Positions 1-7,221 of a stretch of DNA of 64,000 bases are shown in pieces; within the stretch, counting starts at the first letter, position 1; each line of letters opens with the position of its first letter. A program made the position numbers and the translations under genes. Source of the DNA: Ornithinicoccus sp045032955 (GTDB lineage Bacteria; Actinomycetota; Actinomycetes; Actinomycetales; Dermatophilaceae); NCBI RefSeq assembly GCF_045032955.1, contig NZ_JBJFZU010000005.1, positions 62,001 to 126,000 on the forward strand, given 5' to 3'. Below the pieces are notes generated by a model, which saw only the letters and a list, made by a program, of their open reading frames with translations, ran no database searches and was not told the DNA's origin.

Positions 1-17
1 GCGGTCAGGGGGGACGC

Positions 18-377
18 ATGAGCTGGTTCGGCCCCATCGCCACCGTCGCCGGCGTCATCATCACCGCCCTCGCCGCGATCTGGGTGGCCATCATCCAGCG
101 CCGCGCCACCCCCTACGACGCCCTCTCGAACCGGGTGATGAAGCTCGAGGCCTCGGACGCCGAGAAGGGCGACCTGATCCAGTCGCAGACCCGCCGGCTG
201 CGGATGCTCGAAGAGGACACCCACATGCTCGTGGACGCCCTCACCGAGCAGGAGGACTGGCAGGAAGCCGGCGCCGACCCGCCCCCGCCGCGCATCGAAC
301 GCCGCGTCCTGGAGATCCTGCGCCGCCACCGCGCCGAGCGCCGACGCCTCGACCAGCTGGACGCACAGACCACCTGA
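18..377 (+). CDS. Membrane-anchored coiled-coil protein of prophage late region
   Basis: A 119-residue protein of unknown function. Residues 5-26 form one hydrophobic helix (TVAGVIITALAAIWVAII), followed by basic residues, so the N-terminus is probably membrane-inserted with the rest in the cytoplasm. Residues 38-72 are a charged heptad-like helix (VMKLEASDAEKGDLI onward) that should form a coiled coil, and the C-terminus is rich in Arg and Glu. A strong ribosome-binding run (AGGGGGG) lies just before the ATG. It sits directly upstream of the endolysin, where actinophages place lysis-associated membrane proteins, so a role in lysis or as a minor membrane protein is plausible. No family is recognised; the assignment is by position and topology only. 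Confidence 0.7.
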   Translation: MSWFGPIATVAGVIITALAAIWVAIIQRRATPYDALSNRVMKLEASDAEKGDLIQSQTRRLRMLEEDTHMLVDALTEQEDWQEAGADPPPPRIERRVLEILRRHRAERRRLDQLDAQTT

Positions 378-439
378 CCCACCCCACCCCGAGGAGCCCT
401 GCCGCCTGGTGGGGCCCACACCCATGCCCAGGAGGGCCC

Positions 440-1615
440 ATGGCCAGCAAGGCACTCATCAACGTCGTCATGCGACCCAACTGGGGGTCTGCCTACGGAC
501 TCGGCTGGCGAATCCGAGACCTGCCCGCGACCACCGCATGGCTGCACCACGCCGTCACCAACAACCTGCCCGCGAACGCGACCACGGCCCGAGAGCGGCA
601 GGAGATGCGGCTCATCGACCGCATCGGCTACGACCGGTTCAAGTACGCCGACACCGGCTGGACCCGACCCGCTGGCGCCGGGATCTCCTACTCCTACGTC
701 GTGTTCCCCTCCGGCCGCGCCTACCAGGGCCACGGCATCAACCGCGCCTCCAGCCACACCGCCGGGTACAACACCTACGGCCTCGGCATCGCAGTCCCGG
801 GGAACACCGACATCCAGGACCTGACCGACCAGCAGGTCGACGCGATCGCCCGGCTCCTTGTGCAGCTCAAGCGCGAGGGTGCCCTCGTCAACGCACGCCT
901 CAACGGTGGCCACCGCGACACCGGCTTCTCCACGTCCTGCCCGGGCAACAAGGCGTACGCGCGGATCGGTGAGATCAACGCCCTCGCCGCCCGGTACGAG
1001 AAGGGCCACGTCACCACCCCGGTCACGCCGCCCACCCCGGCACCGCAGCCACCGCCCAGCGTGCCGATCACCACCGAGGCCCGCACCTTCCAGCGCGGCT
1101 ACAACGCGCTCTACGGCAAGACCCTCGCCGAGGACGGCGCCTTCGGGCCCCTGTCGCAGGCGGCGGCCGGTACCTACGCCGAGGACTACGGCTTCACAGG
1201 CGGCACCACCACACCCAGCAAGTCCCTACTCGCACATCTGGAGGACAGCATGACCATGCTCGACGAGATGAGGAAGCTGCGGCAGGCCGTCGAGGCCAAG
1301 CCGACGGCCAAGCAGATCGCGGAGTACCCCTACCCCGACCCGGTGACGGGCGAGGTCAGCCAACTCGGCGCCTACCCCGCCTTCGGCAACCGCAGGGCGG
1401 CCGCGAACACCGTGCTGCTCCAGCAGGTGCTCAAGGCCCTCCAGGGCCAACAGATGGACCCGACGGTCGTCGGCACCGCGATGGCCGACGCCCTGCGCGA
1501 GGACGTTCTCCAGGCGGTCAAGGACTCCGGTGCCGGAGCCTCGGCCGAGGACATCGCCCAACTGCTCGGCGCCCGCCTCTCCAGCGCCGCCACCAACACC
1601 CCCGAGGCGGTCTGA
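440..1615 (+). CDS. Phage endolysin, N-acetylmuramoyl-L-alanine amidase (PGRP/amidase_2)
   Basis: A 391-residue lysin that should cut the amide bond between muramic acid and the peptide stem at the end of phage growth. Residues 1-180 match the zinc amidase_2/PGRP fold: HHAV (His36/His37) and GHRDTGFSTSCPG (His158, Cys167) supply the expected zinc ligands. A Pro-rich linker spans roughly residues 192-210 (TPPTPAPQPPPS). After it, FQRGYNALYGKTLAEDGAFG resembles a peptidoglycan-binding_1 repeat, probably the cell-wall targeting module, and the final 130 residues are helical and unassigned. The start is chosen on the AGGAGGG site 6 nt upstream. There is no signal peptide, so export should need the holin encoded 2 bp downstream. 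The enzyme class is firm from the motifs; wall specificity cannot be read here. Confidence 0.93.
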   Translation: MASKALINVVMRPNWGSAYGLGWRIRDLPATTAWLHHAVTNNLPANATTARERQEMRLIDRIGYDRFKYADTGWTRPAGAGISYSYVVFPSGRAYQGHGINRASSHTAGYNTYGLGIAVPGNTDIQDLTDQQVDAIARLLVQLKREGALVNARLNGGHRDTGFSTSCPGNKAYARIGEINALAARYEKGHVTTPVTPPTPAPQPPPSVPITTEARTFQRGYNALYGKTLAEDGAFGPLSQAAAGTYAEDYGFTGGTTTPSKSLLAHLEDSMTMLDEMRKLRQAVEAKPTAKQIAEYPYPDPVTGEVSQLGAYPAFGNRRAAANTVLLQQVLKALQGQQMDPTVVGTAMADALREDVLQAVKDSGAGASAEDIAQLLGARLSSAATNTPEAV

Positions 1616-1617
1616 TC

Positions 1618-2007
1618 ATGGCCGCCACCTACCAGGAGATGCCCGCGACCAAGCCCCGGCCCGTGCGGGTCGCCGGCGCGGTCGTCAACACCATCAACGG
1701 CATCGCCGCCGGCGTCGGTGGCATCGGCGCGCTGAACGACCACCCGACCGTGGCCCTGGTCGCCGCGGTGGTGGTGCTCGTCACGAGCGTCGTATCCCAG
1801 ACCCTCATGCCCGTGCTCGAGGGCAAGGTTGTGCCGGTCCAGGACGTCGCGCTCTACGCCGACGGTGACCGGCGCATCGTCAACGGCCCCGCCGCCGACC
1901 TCGTCGGCCAGGACGACGCAAGTGGCCGCCACCTCGACCTCGACGGCGACGGCATCGCGGACCACGCCCAGGGTGGGGCGTACCGGGACGACGGTGCGAC
2001 GAGCTGA
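1618..2007 (+). CDS. Holin-like membrane protein
   Basis: A 129-residue protein starting 2 bp after the endolysin stop, which implies translational coupling. It has two hydrophobic segments, about residues 20-41 (VAGAVVNTINGIAAGVGGIGAL) and 46-68 (VALVAAVVVLVTSVVSQTL), followed by a hydrophilic tail of about 60 residues containing DGDGIADHA. Small size, two membrane spans, a charged tail and a position right after the endolysin are the usual features of actinophage holins, which make the membrane lesion that releases the lysin. No specific holin family is recognised, so the call rests on topology and neighbourhood. Confidence 0.7.
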   Translation: MAATYQEMPATKPRPVRVAGAVVNTINGIAAGVGGIGALNDHPTVALVAAVVVLVTSVVSQTLMPVLEGKVVPVQDVALYADGDRRIVNGPAADLVGQDDASGRHLDLDGDGIADHAQGGAYRDDGATS

Positions 2008-2095
2008 CTGGCTCGACGTCGCGCTCTTCGTCGTCTGCGCCCTGGTCGGGATCCTGCTCGTCCAGCTACTGGGCCCGATCCTCTGGGCCAGCTGA
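1994..2095 (+). CDS. Small single-span membrane protein, possible second holin or antiholin
   Basis: A 33-residue reading frame starting with GTG and overlapping the end of the holin-like gene by 14 nt in another frame. The product (start MRRADWLDVALF) is almost entirely one transmembrane helix, with a basic N-terminus and the end LLGPILWAS. Pairs of overlapping small membrane genes after an endolysin often work as holin and antiholin. The ribosome-binding site is weak (GGGGCG). The start and the existence of the gene are inferred from the clean membrane segment and tight packing; an ATG start is absent. Confidence 0.45.
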   Translation: MRRADWLDVALFVVCALVGILLVQLLGPILWAS

Positions 2096-2135
2096 ACCCC
2101 ACCACCCCGACTACCGCCGAGGGGAGGTGAACCCC

Positions 2136-2246
2136 ATGACCAAGCGCATCGCAGCGGCCGCCCTCGCGGCCCTCGCCTTCGCCGGTGGCATGACCGTCGC
2201 GGCCACCCCCGCGCAGGCCGTCGTCTCCTGGGAGGACCGCAAGTAG
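2136..2246 (+). CDS. Secreted microprotein with signal peptide; predicted mature octapeptide VVSWEDRK
   Basis: A 36-residue gene with an excellent ribosome-binding site (GGGGAGGTGA, 5 nt before ATG) and its own terminator 14 nt after the stop. The N-terminus is a textbook Sec signal: basic MTKR, an alanine/leucine-rich core, then TPAQA with the small-x-small (AQA) signal-peptidase I pattern. Cleavage there would release only VVSWEDRK. The same eight codons recur at 4095-4124 with one synonymous change, ahead of a similar terminator. Function is unknown. A phage-encoded secreted short peptide recalls AimP of the Bacillus-phage arbitrium system by architecture only; no receptor gene is visible here. 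It could also be the remnant of a larger secreted protein. Confidence 0.7.
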   Translation: MTKRIAAAALAALAFAGGMTVAATPAQAVVSWEDRK

Positions 2247-2306
2247 CCCCAGCACCACGAGTGCCCCCGCCCAGCCTCGCGCTGGGCGGGGCACTTTCGT
2301 GCGTCC
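2217..2306 (+). repeat. Left copy of ~90-bp direct repeat (peptide tail plus terminator)
   Basis: This copy carries the codons for AVVSWEDRK, the stop TAG, a GCACCACGA spacer, a GC-rich hairpin and the shared end TTTCGTGCGTCC. The second copy is at 4095-4187. The two are near-identical over the coding tail and the distal end and differ in the hairpin sequence while keeping its fold. Weaker similarity continues leftwards into the signal-peptide codons. The pair brackets the heparinase-like gene. Confidence 0.85.
2261..2297 (+). terminator. Intrinsic terminator after secreted microprotein gene
   Basis: The left arm (2261-2275, GTGCCCCCGCCCAGC) pairs with the right arm (2281-2294, GCTGGGCGGGGCAC) with one bulged C. 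The loop is 5 nt and the hairpin is followed by TTT. It closes the lysis cassette and isolates it from the lyase gene that starts 25 nt later. Confidence 0.8.
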
Positions 2307-2321
2307 AGGTAGGTTGGGCGG

Positions 2322-4049
2322 ATGCCCCAAGCACCAGCCGTAACCGTCGCCGACCTCGATGCCGACGTGAGCACACGGCAAGCCTTCGGAGCAGTCTTCC
2401 AACGGCCCAAGAACCTAGACAGCCTGCTCGACTCCTACCGAGCCGGCCAGCTGCGGCTGCCCCCTCAACCCGTGTGGACGGGAGAGTTCACCAACTGGGC
2501 AGCAGACCCGTTCGAGGACCGCAACTGGCGCTTCCAGCATCACACCCTGCGCTGGCTCAACCCCATCCGGTGGGCCGCGCTCGACGGGGTCAATGACGCA
2601 CGCGGTGAGTGGCTGTACGTCGCCCGGTCCTGGGCCGAAACCAACATCCCCGCCGAGGAGTCGCCGTCCGACTTTGCCTGGAAGGACATGGCCGACGGCA
2701 CCCGCGCGATCCAGTTCTGCCTCGGCGCGCCTCTCGTCGGCCCCGAGGACGAATGGTTCGTCGAGCTGCTCAAGTACCACCGGGACTGGCTGATGGACGA
2801 CAAGCACATCGTCCAGAAAAACCACGCGCTGCACCAGCACCAGGGCCTCCTCGTCCTCGGCGCCACCCTCCGCGACACCGACGCGATCAACAAGGCCGTG
2901 GAGCGGATGCGCACCCAGTTCCGCACCACCTTCGACGAGCAAGGCGGCAACGACGAGGGCGCGATCAAATACCACGAGCTCAACATCCAGTGGTGGGCAC
3001 TGGGCTGGAGGCGTGTGGAAGCAGAGGGCATCGCACCCCCGGAGGATGTGCAGCACCGCCTGGACCGGGCTGCCTACGTCCTGGCGCACATGACCCTGCC
3101 GAACGGGGAGATCACCCAGATCGGTGACACCGTGCGAGGCAAGGTTGCCCCACGTCTCGGAGAAGCGACCGAGTACGCCGCCACGGGCGGCCGAAGCGGC
3201 AAGACGCCCAGTGAGCGTGTCGTCGTGCTCGACCGCGGCTACATCCTTTCCCGCAGCGGGTGGGGCGAGAAGAAGCCGCTCGACCAGGAGTCCCACACCG
3301 TCATCCGTCACGGCATCCACCACCGCGGCCACGCACACCAGGACCGCGGCAGTGTCCACATCTACGCCGCCGGCCAACGCTGGCTGACCGACTCCGGCTT
3401 CCACAGCTACCAGGCCGGCTCCCCGGAGGTCAGGTACCTCAAGTCCCGCGAGGCGCACAACGTCGCCTTCCTGCCTGGCGTCGACCACGACGACAACGCG
3501 CCCGTCGAGATCGTCGCCCAGCACGTCAGCGACGACGCCCACGACTTCACCCTCCTCGACCACGGCTACGGCGACGCCGACGTCCGCCGCCGTGTCATCT
3601 ACCTCACCGGCCCCGACGCGTGGCTCGTCATCGACACCGCAGACCCCGCCGCCGGCGCCCCCATCCGCCAGCACTGGCACGTCGAGCTCGACACCAAGGT
3701 GCGTGTCCTCGACAACGGGTACCGCCTCGCCGGCGCACGCGCGCAGTTCACGATGTACTGGTTGGGTCGGGGAACCGCACTCTCACACCGGCTCGCTGAC
3801 GACCGGTCCCACGACGCGTGGATCGGGACCAGGTGGAAGACGATGCAACCGAGCGCTCGGATCACGGCGGAGTCACGGGCACGATCACCTCGCCTCGTGA
3901 CGCTGCTCGTACCTCAAGCTGGGAACCCGTTGGGGGTGGTCAGCAGTCACGTCGCGACCACGGGCACCACGAGCCTCGATCTGGTGCGCGGCGGGGCACG
4001 GTGGCGGATCAAGGTGACGGACGGAGAACTCGTCGTGCGGCAGTCCTGA
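2322..4049 (+). CDS. Heparinase II/III-like polysaccharide lyase, prophage cargo
   Basis: A 575-residue protein with the two-part build of heparinase II/III-type lyases. The N-terminal 280 or so residues are an alpha-helical toroid (HHTLRWLNPIRW, KNHALHQHQGLLVLGATLRD). The C-terminal beta-sandwich carries the family signature RGHAHQDRGSVHIY...WLTDSGFHSYQ near residues 340-365. Such enzymes cleave uronic-acid polysaccharides by beta-elimination. No signal peptide is seen, so it would act inside the cell or be released at lysis. The gene lies between two copies of the microprotein tail and terminator, which marks it as a separately acquired cargo (moron). A weak ribosome-binding site (AGGTAGG) precedes ATG. 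The substrate is unknown; capsule or exopolysaccharide is a guess. Confidence 0.8.
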   Translation: MPQAPAVTVADLDADVSTRQAFGAVFQRPKNLDSLLDSYRAGQLRLPPQPVWTGEFTNWAADPFEDRNWRFQHHTLRWLNPIRWAALDGVNDARGEWLYVARSWAETNIPAEESPSDFAWKDMADGTRAIQFCLGAPLVGPEDEWFVELLKYHRDWLMDDKHIVQKNHALHQHQGLLVLGATLRDTDAINKAVERMRTQFRTTFDEQGGNDEGAIKYHELNIQWWALGWRRVEAEGIAPPEDVQHRLDRAAYVLAHMTLPNGEITQIGDTVRGKVAPRLGEATEYAATGGRSGKTPSERVVVLDRGYILSRSGWGEKKPLDQESHTVIRHGIHHRGHAHQDRGSVHIYAAGQRWLTDSGFHSYQAGSPEVRYLKSREAHNVAFLPGVDHDDNAPVEIVAQHVSDDAHDFTLLDHGYGDADVRRRVIYLTGPDAWLVIDTADPAAGAPIRQHWHVELDTKVRVLDNGYRLAGARAQFTMYWLGRGTALSHRLADDRSHDAWIGTRWKTMQPSARITAESRARSPRLVTLLVPQAGNPLGVVSSHVATTGTTSLDLVRGGARWRIKVTDGELVVRQS

Positions 4050-4073
4050 GAGACCTTCCCGCTCGTCGGTGAC

Positions 4074-4124
4074 ATGGCCCTCGTGCCCCCGCGGGCCGTC
4101 GTCTCTTGGGAGGACCGCAAGTAG
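4074..4124 (+). pseudogene. Decayed second copy of secreted microprotein gene
   Basis: This sequence is homologous to the 3' half of the gene at 2136-2246. It would read MALVPPRAVVSWEDRK from an internal ATG, but it lacks the signal-peptide start and any ribosome-binding site. It is in frame with the end of the heparinase gene, 24 nt after that stop, so a readthrough product would end in VVSWEDRK. The octapeptide codons differ from the intact copy at one synonymous position (TCC to TCT). The intact upstream copy, the eroded signal region and the retained terminator suggest a duplication remnant left to the right of the cargo. Confidence 0.6.
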
Positions 4125-4187
4125 GCGCCCCTGCACCACGAACGCCCCCACTCTCCTCCGGGAGGGTGGGGGCGGTTTCGTGCGTCC
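4095..4187 (+). repeat. Right copy of ~90-bp direct repeat
   Basis: Partner of 2217-2306. The coding tail and the distal TTTCGTGCGTCC are conserved while the hairpin between them has changed in sequence with its fold kept. Together the two copies bracket about 1.8 kb holding the lyase gene. Confidence 0.85.
4143..4178. terminator. Bidirectional terminator between lyase cargo and lipoprotein gene
   Basis: A 14-bp stem (4143-4156 with 4161-4174, one G-T pair), a 4-nt loop, then GTTT. It lies between the right-going cargo region and the left-going lipoprotein gene that ends at 4192, so it can serve both. Confidence 0.75.
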
Positions 4188-4191
4188 GGGC

Positions 4192-4752
4192 TCACGCCTC
4201 GGTACAGTTCGACCCGGACACGCCGGCCCGGACCACGAACGTGGACCCATCCGACTCCAGAACCCGCACCGTGGGCTCGCTCTCACCCGTGGCCTCCATG
4301 TAGGTCACCGCTGCCTCACACACCTCCAGCGCCGCCCGCGCCTCCGCGCTGCCGGATGTGCCCCTAGGGTCGGTGATAGACGTCTCCACCTCCAGCAGGT
4401 TCGCGTCACGGGTCGCCCCCCGCACCTGCTGGTACCACTCAGCCCCTTCGTTGGCCGCCAGCAGCTCGTAGACGTCGTAGTTCGGGTCATCCTCGGCTAC
4501 GACCGGCGTCGTCCGCTCAGCGGCCGCGGGCTCCTCTTCCTGGCCGTCCTCTTCTGTCGACGTCGGCTCGGCCGCTGCAGTGGCCTCCACTGTGACGGTC
4601 GCCGTGGCGGTCTCCGTCAAGGTTTCGGTGACCGTCTCGGTGACGGTGACGGTGGCGGTCTCCGTCACGGTCTCGACGGTCGTGCTTGGCTCGCCCGAAC
4701 ACCCCGCCACCACTGCTGCAGCGGCGATGGCCAACAGAACCCTGCTCTTCAT
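4192..4752 (-). CDS. Prophage-borne lipoprotein with TVTE repeat stalk
   Basis: A 186-residue protein with a lipoprotein signal: MKSR, a hydrophobic core, and lipobox VAGC (Cys18). Residues 25-55 are imperfect TVTET repeats, followed by an acidic Ala/Glu/Thr stretch to about residue 85; together these should form an extended stalk. The C-terminal 100 residues (from NYDVYELLAANEGAEWYQQ) form a small globular domain with two cysteines (EVCEAA, GSNCTEA) that could form a disulfide. The start is chosen for the lipoprotein signal and the AAGAGG site. It lies inside the prophage, is transcribed against the late genes, and could be expressed during lysogeny. Surface lipoproteins of this kind sometimes block superinfection; that role is inference. 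Confidence 0.75.
   Translation of the reverse strand: MKSRVLLAIAAAAVVAGCSGEPSTTVETVTETATVTVTETVTETLTETATATVTVEATAAAEPTSTEEDGQEEEPAAAERTTPVVAEDDPNYDVYELLAANEGAEWYQQVRGATRDANLLEVETSITDPRGTSGSAEARAALEVCEAAVTYMEATGESEPTVRVLESDGSTFVVRAGVSGSNCTEA
4594..4682 (-). repeat. Imperfect tandem repeat coding TVTET stalk
   Basis: About 90 bp of degenerate units built on GGTGACGGT and GGTCTCGGT, in phase with the reading frame, giving the repeated Thr-Val-Thr-Glu pattern of the lipoprotein. Length variation by whole codons would keep the frame open. Confidence 0.65.
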
Positions 4753-4895
4753 GCTGCCTCTTCCCACGGAATTCGAGCCACTCTGTCTCAGGACCTTCTC
4801 GTCCACCCCAGCCCTTCCAACGACGAGATCGAGCCAGAGCGGGCGCAGTGTTCGGCCGGCCTCGGCCCGAGCACTGGTTGGGCCCGCCGCGTCCG

Positions 4896-4901
4896 TAGTA
4901 T
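4896..4901 (+). promoter_or_regulatory. -10 element TAGTAT for leaderless gene at 4908
   Basis: TAGTAT ends 6 nt before the ATG, so transcription would begin at or next to the start codon. No ribosome-binding site is present, which fits a leaderless mRNA and supports the chosen start. Confidence 0.55.
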
Positions 4902-4907
4902 CACCGC

Positions 4908-5588
4908 ATGGGTCGAGCATCACGCGCCAAGGTAGAGCAACGAAAAATCGCACGCGATCGAGATCGCGTACTTGAATCCTATCGTGAGACGGTGCAATTT
5001 TTGCAGGCGTCATCCGCTTCCTTCGATGCTGGCTACTCAGCAGAGGCCAAGCGCCTAGCCGTCTCCTTGAGGGTGCTCTTGCACGACACGAAGAGTTCTC
5101 ACTCCATATTGGGCCAGTTGGGAATCAAGAAGAATTGCACATTTCTTGACACAGCGGGGCCCGTGGACCCAGCCAACTTGATAAGCACCCTCGGGCTCGT
5201 AATGCTCCGAGGCACGTCGCTTGGCGACGGCTCAGCCGATGGCAAGTACGTTCCCCTGCTTGGAGGCGGACCTTTCGATTTCGGCTTGGTCCCCTACGAG
5301 AAGTGGTGGAACGGACCTGTCATGAAGGTGGACGACCACTCGTGGTCGCGGTGGGAACTCGTTAGCTCCCTGGCCCACAAGGAAGGCGGTGCCCACGTCG
5401 ATCCTCACCTCGATGACGCCTACGAACGTATGGTCCACCAAAATGGCCTGGGCTGGTCGTTCGAAGATCAAGGAGGAACCCGCCCCTTCACGGGTAACCC
5501 TGTCGAGGTTGCGGTACGCCAGGTGGCCTACGAGTTCTTGGAGACAACCAAGACACTAGGAACGGAGCTCAACAAGCTCTCAAACTAG
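4908..5588 (+). CDS. Hypothetical protein of low GC, prophage right end
   Basis: A 226-residue soluble protein of no recognised family. The N-terminus is basic (RASRAKVEQRKIARDRDR) and probably helical. The middle has SSHSILGQLG and a glycine-rich LLGGGPFDFG. The C-terminal half carries SSLAHKEGGAHVDPHLDDAYERM, whose HVDPHLDD cluster of His and Asp could bind metal. Base composition is clearly lower in GC than every neighbour and third positions are often A or T, as expected for recent arrival from another host. It is the last gene before the comEC junction, a usual place for lysogenic-conversion or defence genes. Such a function is only a positional inference. Confidence 0.65.
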   Translation: MGRASRAKVEQRKIARDRDRVLESYRETVQFLQASSASFDAGYSAEAKRLAVSLRVLLHDTKSSHSILGQLGIKKNCTFLDTAGPVDPANLISTLGLVMLRGTSLGDGSADGKYVPLLGGGPFDFGLVPYEKWWNGPVMKVDDHSWSRWELVSSLAHKEGGAHVDPHLDDAYERMVHQNGLGWSFEDQGGTRPFTGNPVEVAVRQVAYEFLETTKTLGTELNKLSN

Positions 5589-5635
5589 AGTTTGTTCGGA
5601 CTACACTTCCCTTACATCGTTGCTCGGCAGCAACG
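5589..5635. other. Prophage-chromosome junction inside comEC (candidate attR)
   Basis: Phage-like sequence ends after the stop at 5588, and ComEC coding sequence is recognisable from GGC at 5626 (GSNVAIVVGG). Across the border lies a perfect 7-bp inverted repeat, CGTTGCT-CGGC-AGCAACG (5618-5635), as expected around a recombinase crossover site. The matching left junction and the integrase are outside the window, so the exact core cannot be defined. Confidence 0.6.
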
Positions 5636-7206
5636 TCGCGATCGTCGTCGGCGGGGTCGCGCTGCTGGCCGCCCGCTGCGGGCTGCCCCGCCGGTGGCGG
5701 ACCCCCGTCGTGCTGCTGGCCCTGGTGGGCTTCGTCCTGCTCTGCCGTCCGGAGCCGTCGGTGCTGCGGGCCGGGGTGATGGGGACGGTCGGCCTGCTCG
5801 CGCTGACCTCCGGCCGGCAGCGCGCGACGCTCCCCGCGCTCGGCGCCGCGGTCACCCTCCTGCTGTGCGTGGACCCGTGGTTGGCCCGCTCCTACGGCTT
5901 CGCACTGTCCGCGCTGGCCACCCTGGGGCTGGTGCTCTGGGCCCGGCCCTGGGGTCTGTGGATGGCGGACCGACTGCCCCGCTGGGCGGAGCTGCCGGCA
6001 CGGGCCGCGGCGGTCCCGTTGGCCGCCCAGGTGATCTGCGCCCCCGTCATCGTGCTGCTGCAGGGCAGCGTGACCACCGTCGCCGTGCTGGCCAACGTGC
6101 TGGCCGCACCGTTGGTGCCGCCGACCACGGTCCTCGGGGTCGCGTCCGCGGTGGTCGCGCCGCTGTGGCTGCCGGCGGCGACCGCTCTCGCCTGGGCGGC
6201 GGCGTTGCCCGCCTGGGTCATCGCCCGGGTGGCCCGGGTGTGCTCGCGTCTCCCGTACGGGACGCTCGACTGGGTCGACGGCGTCGCGGGGGCGTGGCTG
6301 CTGACCGCGCTCACCGTGGCCGCCCTGCTCACCGGTCCCTGGTGGTTGGCCCGGGCCCGTGGTCATCCGTGGGCGGTGGCGGCGCTGTCGCTCGTCGGGG
6401 TGGTCCTCGTGGCACCCGTCCCGGGCGTGCGCGGCTGGCCCCCGCCCGGGTGGGTGGTCGCCGGTTGCGACGTCGGGCAGGGGGACGCCTTCGTGCTGCG
6501 CAGCGGTCCGGGGACCGCGGTGATGGTCGACACCGGGCCGGACCCGGCCGCCGCGTCGCGCTGCCTGCGCGACCTCGACGTGGACGTGGTGGAGCTGCTG
6601 GTGCTGACCCACTTCCACGCCGACCACGTCGGTGGCCTGTCCGGTGTCCTCGGCTCGACCGAGGTCGAGTCCGTGCTGGTCAGCCCGCTCGCGGACCCGC
6701 CGGAGAACGCCCGGCGGACACGCGCGCAGCTGGCGGCCGCGGGCATACCGGTGCGGACGGCGCGGGCCGGTGAGCACGGCGCCTGGGGCCAGGCGCGGGT
6801 CCGGGTCCTCGCCCCGGCGTCACCGCTGCCGCCCGGCCTGGACGACGCGAACAACAGCAGCGTCGTGCTGGACGTCGAGGTGGCGGGGACCAGCGTCCTG
6901 CTCACCGGGGACCTGGAGCCGGAGGGGGCGCGGCCGCTGCGCGCGCTGCTGAGGGGCCGGGAGGTCGACGTGCTCAAGGTGGCCCACCACGGCTCCGCCG
7001 CCCAGGACGAGGTGCTGACCCGGCAACTCGACCCCACGATCGCGCTCATCGGGGTCGGCGCCGACAACACCTTCGGCCATCCCGCGCCCAGTGCGCTTGG
7101 CCTGCTGCAGGAGATCGGTGCCGTCGTGCTCAGGACCGACCTGCACGGGGACGTCGCGGTCGCCCGGGACGAGCTGGGACGGCTGGTCCCGCACGCCCGC
7201 GAGTGA
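5626..7206 (+). pseudogene. comEC: comEC 3' fragment, DNA-uptake channel gene split by prophage
   Basis: This is the C-terminal part (about 525 residues) of a ComEC/Rec2 protein, the membrane channel that brings single-stranded DNA into the cytoplasm. It opens in the middle of the competence domain at GSNVAIVVG, runs through several membrane helices (residues 1-270) including RPEPSVLRAGVMG, and ends with a metallo-beta-lactamase-like domain with THFHADHVGG and VAHHGS metal motifs. Full-length actinobacterial ComEC proteins are roughly 750-850 residues, so the N-terminal third is missing. There is no ribosome-binding site, and the only nearby start is a TTG made by the junction. The gene would regain its 5' end only if the element left precisely. 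Confidence 0.85.
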
Positions 7207-7221
7207 GCCAAGGACGCTTCG

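Noticed and set aside
5589..5640. tRNA gene as the prophage attachment site
   Set aside because: No tRNA-like cloverleaf or TTCGA loop was seen at the junction. The sequence there is comEC coding DNA.
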